Below are positions 1-8,132 of a DNA stretch of 26,755 bases, one piece after another. The stretch covers positions 1-26,755 of the forward strand of contig JAQUUD010000011.1 in the NCBI GenBank assembly GCA_028694075.1, in the 5' to 3' direction. The notes beneath the pieces were generated by a model, which did not search any database, was not told where the DNA came from, and saw only the letters and a program-made list of their open reading frames with translations. Position numbers and translations under genes: made by a program. The DNA is from Clostridia bacterium (GTDB taxonomy: Bacteria > Bacillota > Clostridia > Christensenellales > UBA1242). Each line of letters opens with the position of its first letter. Position 1 is the stretch's first letter.

Positions 1-3
1 AGT

Positions 4-400
4 AGCATAACGGCATTTCTACCGATTTTTTATTCGATTTTGAGTTTGGTTAGATTTGACAGAATTAGCCTTACCAAGGCAGTGCTCTACCAACTGAGCT
101 ACATCAGCATGAGGGATTTCTCCCTATTTTATTCAATTTTTATTGTGCGATTTTTTGCTTTGCAACTCCTTACCAAGCAAGTGCTATACCCCTAAGCCAC
201 ACCAGCATAACGGCATTTCTGCCGATTTTTATTCAATTTTATTGTTTGATTGTGGTTTGCCTTGTTAGCCTAAGCGCCTCTCTAACACTAAGTCACATTA
301 GCACAAGCCTTATGCTTGGCGATTTTTAGGTTAAATTTGTGTTGGTTTGGTTTTGCCTTGTTATCTTCACAGGTGGCGACTTATCATTAGTCACATTATG
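4..400 (-). repeat. Tandem array of four ~97-bp tRNA-like units
   Basis: Four diverged direct repeats can be aligned by eye. Read on the minus strand, each unit starts with a GCTRRTG-type acceptor-like segment and a D-arm-like segment (unit starts near 108, 206, 302 and 400). It continues through an AT-rich stretch related to TTGAATAAAA and ends in a short hairpin (11-24, 112-125, 211-224, 304-318). The period is 96-98 bp. The leftmost unit is the most tRNA-like and the rightmost the least, as in a decaying array. No 3' tRNA half (T-arm, acceptor 3' strand) is visible in any unit. The array touches the window edge, so it may continue to the left. Function is unknown. Decayed duplicates of a tRNA gene and a structured small-RNA array are both possible. 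Confidence 0.7.
66..108 (-). pseudogene. tRNA-Thr(GGT)-like 5' half, truncated
   Basis: On the minus strand this segment matches the 5' half of a threonine tRNA: acceptor strand GCTGATG, then TA, a paired D-stem GCTC/GAGC around AGTTGGTA, and an anticodon loop TTGGTAA with anticodon GGT. The anticodon stem keeps only its three loop-proximal pairs. Downstream there is no variable loop, no T-arm with TTCRA and no matching acceptor strand, so it cannot fold as a full tRNA. The unit starting at 206 keeps a similar acceptor, D-arm and TTGGTAA loop, also without a 3' half. The anticodon assignment is read directly; descent from tRNA-Thr is inference. Confidence 0.6.
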
Positions 401-1410
401 ATGAGCAAGATGAGTGATTAGTGTGAAGAAATAATGAGTGGAATGCAAATGATAATTACATATGGCAAATGGAATGCAAAAAAATTGATGCCGATTTGCT
501 GAAAAATTATAACATTGAATTGTTTCCGTGTCAACAATTTTGTTGCGAAATTCGCAAATCAGTTTGTTGCATTAAATTTTCAATCGCCGAACAAAGACAC
601 ACTGAAGAAGCCTTTTTTGAAGTTCATAATTTTGCATATTCATTTTGCACGATTTCTTTTAGATGTCAAAGTTTTGTTCGTAGCCATTTGCCGAAATTGC
701 AACTAATTTATTTGTTGTATATTTTTTTTAAATAATTAGAGATATATAGGCGAGAGGTTAGTTTCCAACACCACCATAATATTATTGCTTGTTTTTATGA
801 AGTTTCAATCAATGTGATAAACAATTTTATATGAAAGTAGATTCTTCCTAATTTAAGACGTGCTATTCGCCTGTGTTCCAGTTCGCTAAGATATTTGTTA
901 TAAGTTTTAAACCCTTCTATTTTATAATTAAAATTGAGCATTCTTTGTCACATCGCAAATCTTTCATCAATTGTCCGACTTGGATAGTCCATAGATTTAT
1001 ATTTAAATTAAAAATCTATTAGCATTTCATTCATTTTTACATTTATGAGAATAAAAATTAAATTCCATTTGGAATGTTATTCCATAACCTGTAATGCGAA
1101 AAGAGAAGCCGTTTGTTGGTGTTTGGAACAGATGTTAACATTTGCCAGTTTAAATATTTCAAATATTTTCAAAAAACTATTATAGTTTGAAATTTTTAAA
1201 TTCTCATCAGCCCAACCAATTATATTTTTCTGCCATTTTTTCATCAATAATCAAAATAATCATTAAAGTGATTATATCGCCATAATTGATATCATTTAAA
1301 AATCAGATTTCTTTCTCAGATATTTTTACCAAATATAGTTGCAAAACTCGTGGTTTTTTATTTTTCCATTATGTTGTTTTTAACATTAATTTATAGGCAA
1401 ATTCTATATT
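401..1410. other. Gene-poor region with decayed minus-strand coding traces
   Basis: No intact gene is supported here. On the minus strand, the frame running from about 1370 to 1203 reads as plausible protein (including SEKEI, then FLNDINYGDII and DEKMAEKYNWLG) but is interrupted by TGA and ends in a double TGA. A second frame, 992 to 795, starts with ATG (MDYPSRTIDERFAM), meets TGA at codon 15, and continues as a basic helical segment (YLSELEHRRIARLKLGRIYF) to a TAA. From the ATG at 939-941 the second piece could be a 48-residue ORF. I do not recognise a family. Plus-strand ORFs around 469-735 are Cys/Phe-rich and show neither a ribosome-binding site nor a recognisable domain. Confidence 0.4.
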
Positions 1411-1414
1411 TTTC

Positions 1415-1443
1415 TTGACATTTTTTTACATAAATAGTATAAT
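1415..1443 (+). promoter_or_regulatory. Consensus sigma-A promoter for the glycosyltransferase operon
   Basis: A perfect TTGACA (1415-1420), a 17-nt spacer and a perfect TATAAT (1438-1443) are present. Transcription should begin near 1450, giving a leader of about 25 nt before the ATG at 1475. The -35 TTG is in frame with the gene and could be mistaken for a start codon, but it lies upstream of the transcription start. Confidence 0.85.
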
Positions 1444-1474
1444 TAAATATTTATTTTCTACATCGAGGGCGCTA

Positions 1475-2866
1475 ATGAATGAAATTCTTTATATAATTTA
1501 TCAAATTATATTTTATACGGTTACAATAATGTTCCTTTATTACACTTTTTTAATAATAATCGGATTTTTGAGGTTTAAAAAAAAGTATAAGATGGTAGAA
1601 GACAAACAAAAATTTTGCATCTTTGTACCTTGTCATAATGAGGCAACTGTAATTGGGGCAACTGTTGAAAACCTCTCAAAATTTACATATAATAAATGCT
1701 TATTTGATATTTATTTTATTGCAGATAATTGCAGTGATGATACAGTAAATGAAATTAATAATTCAATCGAAAAATATCAAATCCCAAATTTTTATGTGCT
1801 GGAAAGAAACGTTAATAATCCTAAGAAAAAGGGCAAGCCACATGCAATTAATTGGGCAATAACTAAACTTGAAGAAGAAAATTCTTTTTACGAAAAATAT
1901 GATTTTGCTATGATTCTTGATGCGGATAATTTTGCCGATTCTAATATATTAGAGAATGTTAACAGTCAATATTTAAGTTATAAAGAAAAGAAAAGACCTG
2001 TAATGATACAAACTTATTTGGATAGTAAAAACAAAAATAATTTGATTGCAAGAGGTTATTATGTTGCTTATAGATGCTCGAATGGTTTTTGGCAATTATC
2101 AAAGCATATGATTGGTTTAAATCCGGGCATATGCGGAACAGGGTTTGCAATAACTACTAAATTTTTGAAACAACTTGGCGGATTTATTTGCACTTCTTTA
2201 ACCGAAGACTTGGAAATTCAAACCATTGCAACTTTAAAAGGAAAAAGAACGGCGTTTAATCCTTATGTTAGAATTTATGACGAGAAACCAACTGGGTTAA
2301 ATCAATCAATAGTTCAAAAAACAAGATGGGCACAGGGACATTGGTATGTTTTCTTTAAATATGTGCCACGGCTATTTATAAGTTTATTCAATTTTAAACA
2401 AATAAACTATTTTTTTAGAAAAATAGATGTTATTTTTACCTTGCTAGCAATGTTTAATTATATTTCAGTGATAATTTTGTTGTTATTCAGAACATACTTC
2501 ACATTTTCCGATATTTCTTTTTATGTGTCGCCTGTTTTTGATTATATGATCTTAATTGCGGCAATTTTATCATATTTGATAATTCCTATTTCTTCGCTGT
2601 ATGATGGTAAAGCAGATGAGAAGAAAAATATTTTAAAAGATTTTATTCCAAATATTATCGCATTTTTTATCGGAACTTTTACTTTTGTTTGCTCAGCATG
2701 CATAGGTTTATTCAAATGTGGCAACCAAAAGGTATGGAAAAAAACAGCACATAAAGTTACAGCAATGAAAGAACAACATTCCAAAAAACTTCAAAAATCA
2801 AAAGTTTTACAAAATATAGATGATTTAGAAGAACCAATAGAAATACTCAAAACCAGCCATAAATAA
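1475..2866 (+). CDS. Membrane glycosyltransferase, GT2 family, processive type
   Basis: This 463-residue protein probably transfers or polymerises a nucleotide-activated sugar at the cytoplasmic membrane. An N-terminal membrane segment (about residues 3-30) precedes a GT-A fold. The GT2 motifs are PCHNEA near the start of the domain, the metal-binding DAD at 149-151, TED at 243-245 and QKTRW (the QxxRW motif of processive GT2 enzymes) at 281-285. At least three hydrophobic segments follow, then a basic, hydrophilic tail. The layout resembles NodC/HasA/BcsA-like synthases. ATG 1475 was chosen because it follows GAGGG by 6 nt and lies downstream of the consensus promoter. The epimerase gene begins 18 nt after the stop, suggesting a polymer or glycolipid built from HexNAc. 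The exact sugar cannot be read from sequence. Confidence 0.85.
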   Translation: MNEILYIIYQIIFYTVTIMFLYYTFLIIIGFLRFKKKYKMVEDKQKFCIFVPCHNEATVIGATVENLSKFTYNKCLFDIYFIADNCSDDTVNEINNSIEKYQIPNFYVLERNVNNPKKKGKPHAINWAITKLEEENSFYEKYDFAMILDADNFADSNILENVNSQYLSYKEKKRPVMIQTYLDSKNKNNLIARGYYVAYRCSNGFWQLSKHMIGLNPGICGTGFAITTKFLKQLGGFICTSLTEDLEIQTIATLKGKRTAFNPYVRIYDEKPTGLNQSIVQKTRWAQGHWYVFFKYVPRLFISLFNFKQINYFFRKIDVIFTLLAMFNYISVIILLLFRTYFTFSDISFYVSPVFDYMILIAAILSYLIIPISSLYDGKADEKKNILKDFIPNIIAFFIGTFTFVCSACIGLFKCGNQKVWKKTAHKVTAMKEQHSKKLQKSKVLQNIDDLEEPIEILKTSHK

Positions 2867-2884
2867 AAAATTTTTAGAAATATA

Positions 2885-4021
2885 ATGAGTAAAAAAATGA
2901 AAAGAAAAATTAAGGTTATGCTTGTTTTTGGAACAAGACCAGAAGCAATAAAAATGGCTCCGCTGATAATAGAATTAAAGCGAAGAAAAGAAATTAGCAC
3001 AATAGTTTGTGTAACGGCACAACATAGGCAAATGCTGGATCAAGTATTAGAAATTTTTAATATTAATCCTGATTATGATTTAGATTTAATGCAACCTAAC
3101 CAAACATTAACTTCTTTAACAAAAAATGCCATAGAAGGCGTTGACAAAATAATAAAAATTGTTAACCCTGATCTTGTATTAGTTCATGGAGATACAACAA
3201 CAAGTTTTGCAGGGGCACTTGCAAGTTTTTATAATCAAATTAAAATTGGACATATCGAAGCAGGTTTGAGAACATATAATTTAAAATCACCTTTTCCAGA
3301 AGAAGCGAACCGGCAATTTGTAAGCACGATAACTGATATGCATTTTGCTCCCACAATGAATAGCAAACAAAATTTAATAAATGAATTAAAGCCCGAAAAT
3401 AAAATATTTGTAACCGGAAACACAGCGATAGACGCCTTGAAATATACTATAACTGACAAATATGAAAACAAATTTCTTGATTGGGCAAAAGATAGCAGAT
3501 TAATTTTGTTAACAACTCATAGAAGAGAAAATCTTGGCGAACCTATGAGAAATATTTTTAAAGGCTTGAAAAGAATTTTGCAGGATTTTAATGATGTGAA
3601 AGTGATTTATCCTGTGCACTTGAATCCGTTGGTTAGAAAAATTGCAAATGAAATGCTTGGCAATGAAGAACGGATAAAATTGATTGAGCCTTTAAATGTT
3701 ATTGACTTCCATAATTTTATTAACAAATCTTATTTGATATTAACCGATAGCGGTGGAGTGCAAGAAGAAGCCCCAAGTTTAGGAAAACCGGTTTTAGTTT
3801 TAAGAGATACAACCGAAAGACCCGAAGGGGTTGACGCTGGCACATTAAAAGTTATAGGCACAAAAGAAATTGATGTTTATAACGAAACCAAAACTCTTTT
3901 AACAAACGATGATTTGTATTCATCTATGAGCAAGGCTCAGAATCCATATGGAGATGGAAATGCAAGTGTAAGAATAGCAGATATCATAATAAAAGAATTT
4001 AATGATGTTCCTTTAAATTAA
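2885..4021 (+). CDS. wecB: UDP-N-acetylglucosamine 2-epimerase (non-hydrolysing)
   Basis: This 378-residue enzyme interconverts UDP-GlcNAc and UDP-ManNAc in the cytosol. The family motifs are in order: FGTRPEAIKMAPL near residue 16, VTAQHRQMLDQVL, VHGDTTTS, HIEAGLRT followed by PFPEEANRQ, TTHRREN, PVHLNP, and the UDP-binding LTDSGGVQEEAPSLGKPV with RDTTERPEG. Length is normal for the family. It lies 18 nt downstream of the GT2 gene with no promoter between, so the two are almost certainly co-transcribed. No good Shine-Dalgarno is visible before ATG 2885; ATG 2897 is an alternative start. Context implies supply of UDP-ManNAc for an envelope polysaccharide, teichoic-acid linkage unit or glycolipid. 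The symbol is by family (also called mnaA). Confidence 0.93.
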   Translation: MSKKMKRKIKVMLVFGTRPEAIKMAPLIIELKRRKEISTIVCVTAQHRQMLDQVLEIFNINPDYDLDLMQPNQTLTSLTKNAIEGVDKIIKIVNPDLVLVHGDTTTSFAGALASFYNQIKIGHIEAGLRTYNLKSPFPEEANRQFVSTITDMHFAPTMNSKQNLINELKPENKIFVTGNTAIDALKYTITDKYENKFLDWAKDSRLILLTTHRRENLGEPMRNIFKGLKRILQDFNDVKVIYPVHLNPLVRKIANEMLGNEERIKLIEPLNVIDFHNFINKSYLILTDSGGVQEEAPSLGKPVLVLRDTTERPEGVDAGTLKVIGTKEIDVYNETKTLLTNDDLYSSMSKAQNPYGDGNASVRIADIIIKEFNDVPLN

Positions 4022-4049
4022 ATAATTGAAACAAATCAAAGTGGCAGAC

Positions 4050-4082
4050 AAAAAACGCATTGCGAATTAGCAATGCGTTTTT
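4050..4082. terminator. Bidirectional intrinsic terminator
   Basis: A perfect 13-bp stem (4051-4063 with 4070-4082) encloses the 6-nt loop GAATTA. The arms end in A5/T5 runs, with A6 at 4050-4055 on the left, so a U-tract is produced in both directions. It lies between the convergent epimerase gene and the minus-strand gene ending at 4178. Confidence 0.9.
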
Positions 4083-4177
4083 ATTAATTATATCTTTTTT
4101 TGACACTAATTAATTTTTTACAATCATTATCGTGTTTGTTAAATATTAAAACTTTATTTTTTAAAGCCATTTAAAAA

Positions 4178-4729
4178 TTAAAATTCCCTAATAGATTCTT
4201 TTAATTTTTTGTGCATTTCTTGTAAGGTAGGCATTGGGCTGGGCCAATATTCTTCAAGTTTTTCATTTACTCTTTCTTGTAATGCTACAAAATCTTTAAT
4301 TGGCAATTCTTGTTCTTCTTCATTTTCAGATTTGCTTAAAATTTCTGATAACTCTTTTTCAATATTTGGTATAAAATCTGACCTATCTTGAAAAACATTA
4401 TTTATAACACCTTTTACATCTGAGTTATGTTCTTTTAAATAAAATACAAAATTATTAAACTTGCCGATTTCACCCAATGTAGGATTAAAATAATATTCTA
4501 GATCTAATCTTTGCATATCATTTTCTTCGCTTGTCATTTTTCTTTTGTTAGTATCTAAAATTTCAGCATTATCAAGAAATCTTACCATATTATGTTTTTT
4601 TTCGCTAATGGTAAAAAATCTTATCCTAGGTGTATTTTCTAAATTTATAAATTGAACAAATACATTATTAACGCCAACTTGTGTTTCATGGAATTGCGCT
4701 AACGCAACTTCTCTTGTTTCTTTATTCAT
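4178..4729 (-). CDS. Hypothetical acidic protein, 183 residues
   Basis: I do not recognise this gene. The product is soluble-looking, acidic and rich in Glu and Asn, with no signal peptide or membrane segment. Residues 1-110 look mixed alpha/beta (for example NNVFVQFINL and PRIRFFTISEKK). The C-terminal third (about 120-183) is predicted helical by eye, with an acidic stretch SENEEEQE. It is likely a genuine gene, because AAGGAG lies 5 nt before the ATG and a promoter sits just upstream. It is on the same strand as the helicase-nuclease, 233 nt downstream of it, but has its own promoter, so it could be an accessory partner or simply a neighbour. Transcription should end at the bidirectional terminator at 4050-4082. 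Confidence 0.7.
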   Translation of the reverse strand: MNKETREVALAQFHETQVGVNNVFVQFINLENTPRIRFFTISEKKHNMVRFLDNAEILDTNKRKMTSEENDMQRLDLEYYFNPTLGEIGKFNNFVFYLKEHNSDVKGVINNVFQDRSDFIPNIEKELSEILSKSENEEEQELPIKDFVALQERVNEKLEEYWPSPMPTLQEMHKKLKESIREF

Positions 4730-4746
4730 ATTATCTCCTTATTTAT

Positions 4747-4775
4747 ATTATAACATTAAACAATATTCTTTGCAA
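4747..4775 (-). promoter_or_regulatory. Promoter of the 183-residue gene
   Basis: On the minus strand, TTGCAA (4770-4775) is followed by a 17-nt spacer and a perfect TATAAT (4747-4752). The predicted start is about 10 nt before the ATG, giving a very short leader that just contains the AAGGAG site. Confidence 0.7.
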
Positions 4776-4962
4776 ATTAAATTTTTATTTGCTTATCAGT
4801 TTTTATCATCACAATTAATTTAAATAAAAAGATAGATAATTAAATAAAGTTTAGCTGCTTTACATTAAAACAATTGCTTTAAGATTTCTTTGGTTTTTTT
4901 GATAAATGGAAAATTTGTGTTTGAAATACAAAGAATTCTACAAATTTTATTTATATTTTTTT

Positions 4963-7683
4963 TCATATCTTAAATTTTTCTAAATATGTATTAAAAATAT
5001 TCATTATCTTTTGTTTTTCATTGCTTCCATTAGTTGGAAGTCTAAGTAAAGAAATATCATATTTTTTAAATATTTTATTTTTAAGATTATCTTTATATAA
5101 TTGATCTACGTTATTTTCATGATATATAACCCCATCAACCTCTATTGCAACAATTATATCATTACTTATTTTATCTTTAACCAACAAATCAATACTACAA
5201 TTATTATTAACATAAATTTTTTCTTCTTCAGTCATCATACGTTTATCAATGATAAAGTCACGAAGTTTTACTTGTTCTTGAATAACCAATTGTTGATATT
5301 TTGAATTTTCATTTATTAAATTATCCAATAATTTTTTTAATAATCTTTCAGAATAATAATTACTTTTGCTTGAACAATTAGCTAAAAATAATTTTCTTTC
5401 GTTTTCTTTGGCTTTATATAAATAGTCAAAAACCGATATGGTTTTACTTTCCAAAATAGAGTTATCCATAGATTTGTAAGAAATATAATTTACTAAATCA
5501 TGAATTTCCTTACCTTTTTTGTCAAATAAATCACGATTGACAATAACAACAAGTTGCCTTGCAGCTCTTGAGACTGTAACATTTATCATATTAGGATTAT
5601 CTACAAACTCTAAATCGTTTTTTGTTGCCCTATTGTCTAATACTGGAGAAAATATAATAATATCTTTCTCTCCACCCTGAAATTTATGAATTGTATTACA
5701 CTCAATTTGAGGATGACTAGTTTGAAATTTATTTGTTTGCAATCGATATGGCGTGACAACTCCAATTTTCGTTTCATCATGGCATATTAATTCTTTACTG
5801 ACTAAAATTTCATCAATTACATCTAATTCCCTTTGATTATATCTACCATTTTTCTCTCCATTCCAAATTTTTCTCATATGATTTCCTTTTGAAACAGAAA
5901 TAAGAATTAGGGGTTTAGCGTTCGGCTCCTCACATTTGTGAGGAATAAGTTTATTATTATAATATTTTAAGTTGCAAAATCCTATAATAGCTGGAGCACA
6001 TCTATAATGCTCAAGTAATTCACGTATATTCGAGCGAAATAATTCTTGAAAAGAAGTTAATAAACTATTTTTGTTGCAATCATAGGCATTATTATGATTG
6101 CAGATCGTATAAAATTGATCAATTGGTTTTAACTGTTTCTCATCTCCAACTATGATTGCATTTTTGCACTTATTAAGCATGGGAATTGCTGATGTTATAG
6201 TTAATTGTGAAGCTTCATCAATTATCACATAATCAATTAAGCTATTAGCATCAATCGAACTTATAAAAGACAATGCTGTCGTTGTTATAATTGGAAAACG
6301 TTTTATAAAATTACCGAAATTTTTTTTGTAAGTGCTTTGTGTAAAATTATTATTATTTTTAAATAGATTTTCATTAATATATTGATTAAAAATATTTGTA
6401 GATATTTCTTTATATTTATTCAATAAATTAAACAAATCTTCTTGATCTAAAGTAGATTGTATATTTTTTATTTCTTGATGAATTTCATTAATCTTAAGAA
6501 TATAATATTTATATTCTAACGATGTAATTAATTTATCTCTATCTTTCACAACTAAAAGAGATTTTTTAAATCCATATTTGAAAATCAATTTTAACCATAG
6601 GAAAAATGTGAATTTTTTATTTTGTGTGTCGTGTTGATATCTTGTAACATATTTAATTAAGGATTCCGCACTTTTAAATCTAAAATTTTTTGATTCTTCA
6701 GTGTTTGTATTGCAATTAGAAAATTTTTCATAATATTCTTTTTCTAGGCGTAAACAATTAAGCAGTTCTGCTTTTATGCTTCTATCATTGTCTAAATTAA
6801 AAAGGATTGACAATTTATTTAATAATTGTTTATTTAATTTATTGTTGTCTGTTGATAAAAATTTTTCGTCTATTTTATTTTTATTGAAAAACTTCGCTTT
6901 ATTTTCCTCATTTCCTAATGAAGCATAGATTGATTTATAATTTTTTTTATCTAATTTTTGTTCAATGTTTGATATCGCACTATTTGTGGCGGATACAACA
7001 GCAACAGATTTGCCCCGAATTATTAGATTTGATATTATATTTAAAATAGTATTTGTTTTGCCTGTACCGGGAGGACCATTTATTATGCTAATTTGATTAG
7101 TTAAGCAATTTCTAATAGCATCTATTTGTGTTTTGTTAAAATTAAAAGGACAAATAATTTCATTCTCAAGTTCGTGTTTTTCGGTGATTTGATTTACATA
7201 TGAATATAACACGCTATCTTCGTTAAAAAATTTAATTTTTTCATATTGATCATTAAGCAAATTTTTAATTGTAAAATCATTAGTTTCATTTGCACAATCT
7301 TTCCAGTATTCTAATAAAGTTTTATCTGCATTACTAAACTTAACATAACTAATTTCATTTTCTAAACAAACCAGTTCAAATCCATTTTTACACAATAATT
7401 TAAGTCTTAAATTAGATTCATTTTTATAAACTTTTATTCTCAGAATGTCGGATTTTAATAAATTGTTGTAATAAATAATTTTTTCCGAAATTTCCAGATC
7501 TTTTGCATAATTAAGAATGCTTATGTTTTTAAACGAAACATGATAACTACTATTAAAAAAAGTAACATAATATGAATTATTATTTTCAGTATAACTTATT
7601 ATGTCATTCGTACAATCTTTAAATCTTTCACCATTCTTTCTGAAAAGAATAATAATATCATTATTTTTATCAATTTGTTCCAT
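4963..7683 (-). CDS. SF1 UPF1/DNA2-like helicase fused to PD-(D/E)XK-like nuclease
   Basis: The product has 906 residues. The N-terminal ~175 residues are a beta-rich domain found before many Firmicutes helicases (YYVTFFNSSYHVSF). The helicase has Walker A GPPGTGKT at 203-210, motif II DEAS at 489-492, GDEKQLKPI, EHYRCAP, VVTPYRLQ, HKFQGGEKD and VSRAARQLVV, the AAA_11/AAA_12 set of UPF1/DNA2-type SF1B enzymes. A long, less conserved insertion lies between motifs Ia and II. The C-terminal 150 residues resemble DUF2726 or Vsr/MTES_1575-like nucleases, with candidate active-site residues D832, E848 and D850 (SIDLLV, then AIEVDG). Family knowledge suggests nucleic-acid unwinding coupled to cleavage. 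A phage-defence role is inference from the architecture. The start is supported by an extended -10 only 8 nt upstream; no Shine-Dalgarno is present. Confidence 0.85.
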   Translation of the reverse strand: MEQIDKNNDIIILFRKNGERFKDCTNDIISYTENNNSYYVTFFNSSYHVSFKNISILNYAKDLEISEKIIYYNNLLKSDILRIKVYKNESNLRLKLLCKNGFELVCLENEISYVKFSNADKTLLEYWKDCANETNDFTIKNLLNDQYEKIKFFNEDSVLYSYVNQITEKHELENEIICPFNFNKTQIDAIRNCLTNQISIINGPPGTGKTNTILNIISNLIIRGKSVAVVSATNSAISNIEQKLDKKNYKSIYASLGNEENKAKFFNKNKIDEKFLSTDNNKLNKQLLNKLSILFNLDNDRSIKAELLNCLRLEKEYYEKFSNCNTNTEESKNFRFKSAESLIKYVTRYQHDTQNKKFTFFLWLKLIFKYGFKKSLLVVKDRDKLITSLEYKYYILKINEIHQEIKNIQSTLDQEDLFNLLNKYKEISTNIFNQYINENLFKNNNNFTQSTYKKNFGNFIKRFPIITTTALSFISSIDANSLIDYVIIDEASQLTITSAIPMLNKCKNAIIVGDEKQLKPIDQFYTICNHNNAYDCNKNSLLTSFQELFRSNIRELLEHYRCAPAIIGFCNLKYYNNKLIPHKCEEPNAKPLILISVSKGNHMRKIWNGEKNGRYNQRELDVIDEILVSKELICHDETKIGVVTPYRLQTNKFQTSHPQIECNTIHKFQGGEKDIIIFSPVLDNRATKNDLEFVDNPNMINVTVSRAARQLVVIVNRDLFDKKGKEIHDLVNYISYKSMDNSILESKTISVFDYLYKAKENERKLFLANCSSKSNYYSERLLKKLLDNLINENSKYQQLVIQEQVKLRDFIIDKRMMTEEEKIYVNNNCSIDLLVKDKISNDIIVAIEVDGVIYHENNVDQLYKDNLKNKIFKKYDISLLRLPTNGSNEKQKIMNIFNTYLEKFKI

Positions 7684-7691
7684 TTGATAAT

Positions 7692-7700
7692 ATTATAGCA
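7692..7700 (-). promoter_or_regulatory. Extended -10 promoter, probably giving a leaderless helicase mRNA
   Basis: TGCTATAAT is read on the minus strand (TATAAT at 7692-7697). Only 8 nt separate the -10 from the ATG at 7681-7683, so transcription should begin at or within a base or two of the start codon. No convincing -35 box or Shine-Dalgarno site is seen. Confidence 0.55.
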
Positions 7701-8087
7701 TATAAGGATTCTCCAATTGCATTATATTCTTCAAAATATGAGACATTTGTTGTGATCTTGCGATATCACTAGATTATTACAAAACTCGTATGCTTATTTA
7801 GGAATTTTTGCTATTTTTCTTGGCAAAATCACTCAAAAAATAGTTTCATTATTTTTTTGCAAAATTACATTTTTTTAAGTCAGACCAACTTTTTTTCAAA
7901 CTAATGATCATTTTTTTTTCTTTAATTTTAAAATACTCACTTTTCTAAAACTACTCAACGCGCTGTTACGGTCTAAACATTTTTAACTGCAGAACTTTTA
8001 ATTTTATGTTTAATGTTTAAATTGTTTTTGTTTTACACATAATATTAAAATTAGTTTTTTAATTTGTTTTTAAAAAACAAATAATTG
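7701..8087. other. Divergent intergenic region, AT-rich, no gene seen
   Basis: This stretch between the helicase and the RsgI-like gene contains long T runs around 7850-7925 and a short GC-richer patch near 7957-7975. I see no supported ORF, tRNA or conserved riboswitch. It carries the divergent promoters at its two ends. Confidence 0.4.
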
Positions 8088-8096
8088 TGTTATAAT
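8088..8096 (+). promoter_or_regulatory. Extended -10 promoter for the RsgI-like gene
   Basis: TGTTATAAT is present with a perfect TATAAT at 8091-8096 and only a weak -35. The predicted leader is about 30 nt and includes AAGGAG at 8117-8122, 10 nt before ATG 8133. Confidence 0.6.
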
Positions 8097-8132
8097 AAAA
8101 ATATTAAAAAGTTAAGAAGGAGTAATATTATT

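Noticed and set aside
1..400. Integron attC array
   Set aside because: Some units contain GTTAGCC- and CTAAC-like words, but the RYYYAAC/GTTRRRY core sites are not consistent between units and there are no gene cassettes or integrase.
1..400. CRISPR array
   Set aside because: The units are full-length diverged repeats with no alternation of identical repeats and unique spacers, and no cas gene is present.
469..735. Plus-strand ORF of 88 residues
   Set aside because: It is Cys/Phe-rich without domain, Shine-Dalgarno or promoter, lies in decayed sequence and overlaps another unlikely ORF.
1415..1474. TTG start for the glycosyltransferase
   Set aside because: The TTG is the first part of a perfect -35 box, upstream of the expected transcription start.
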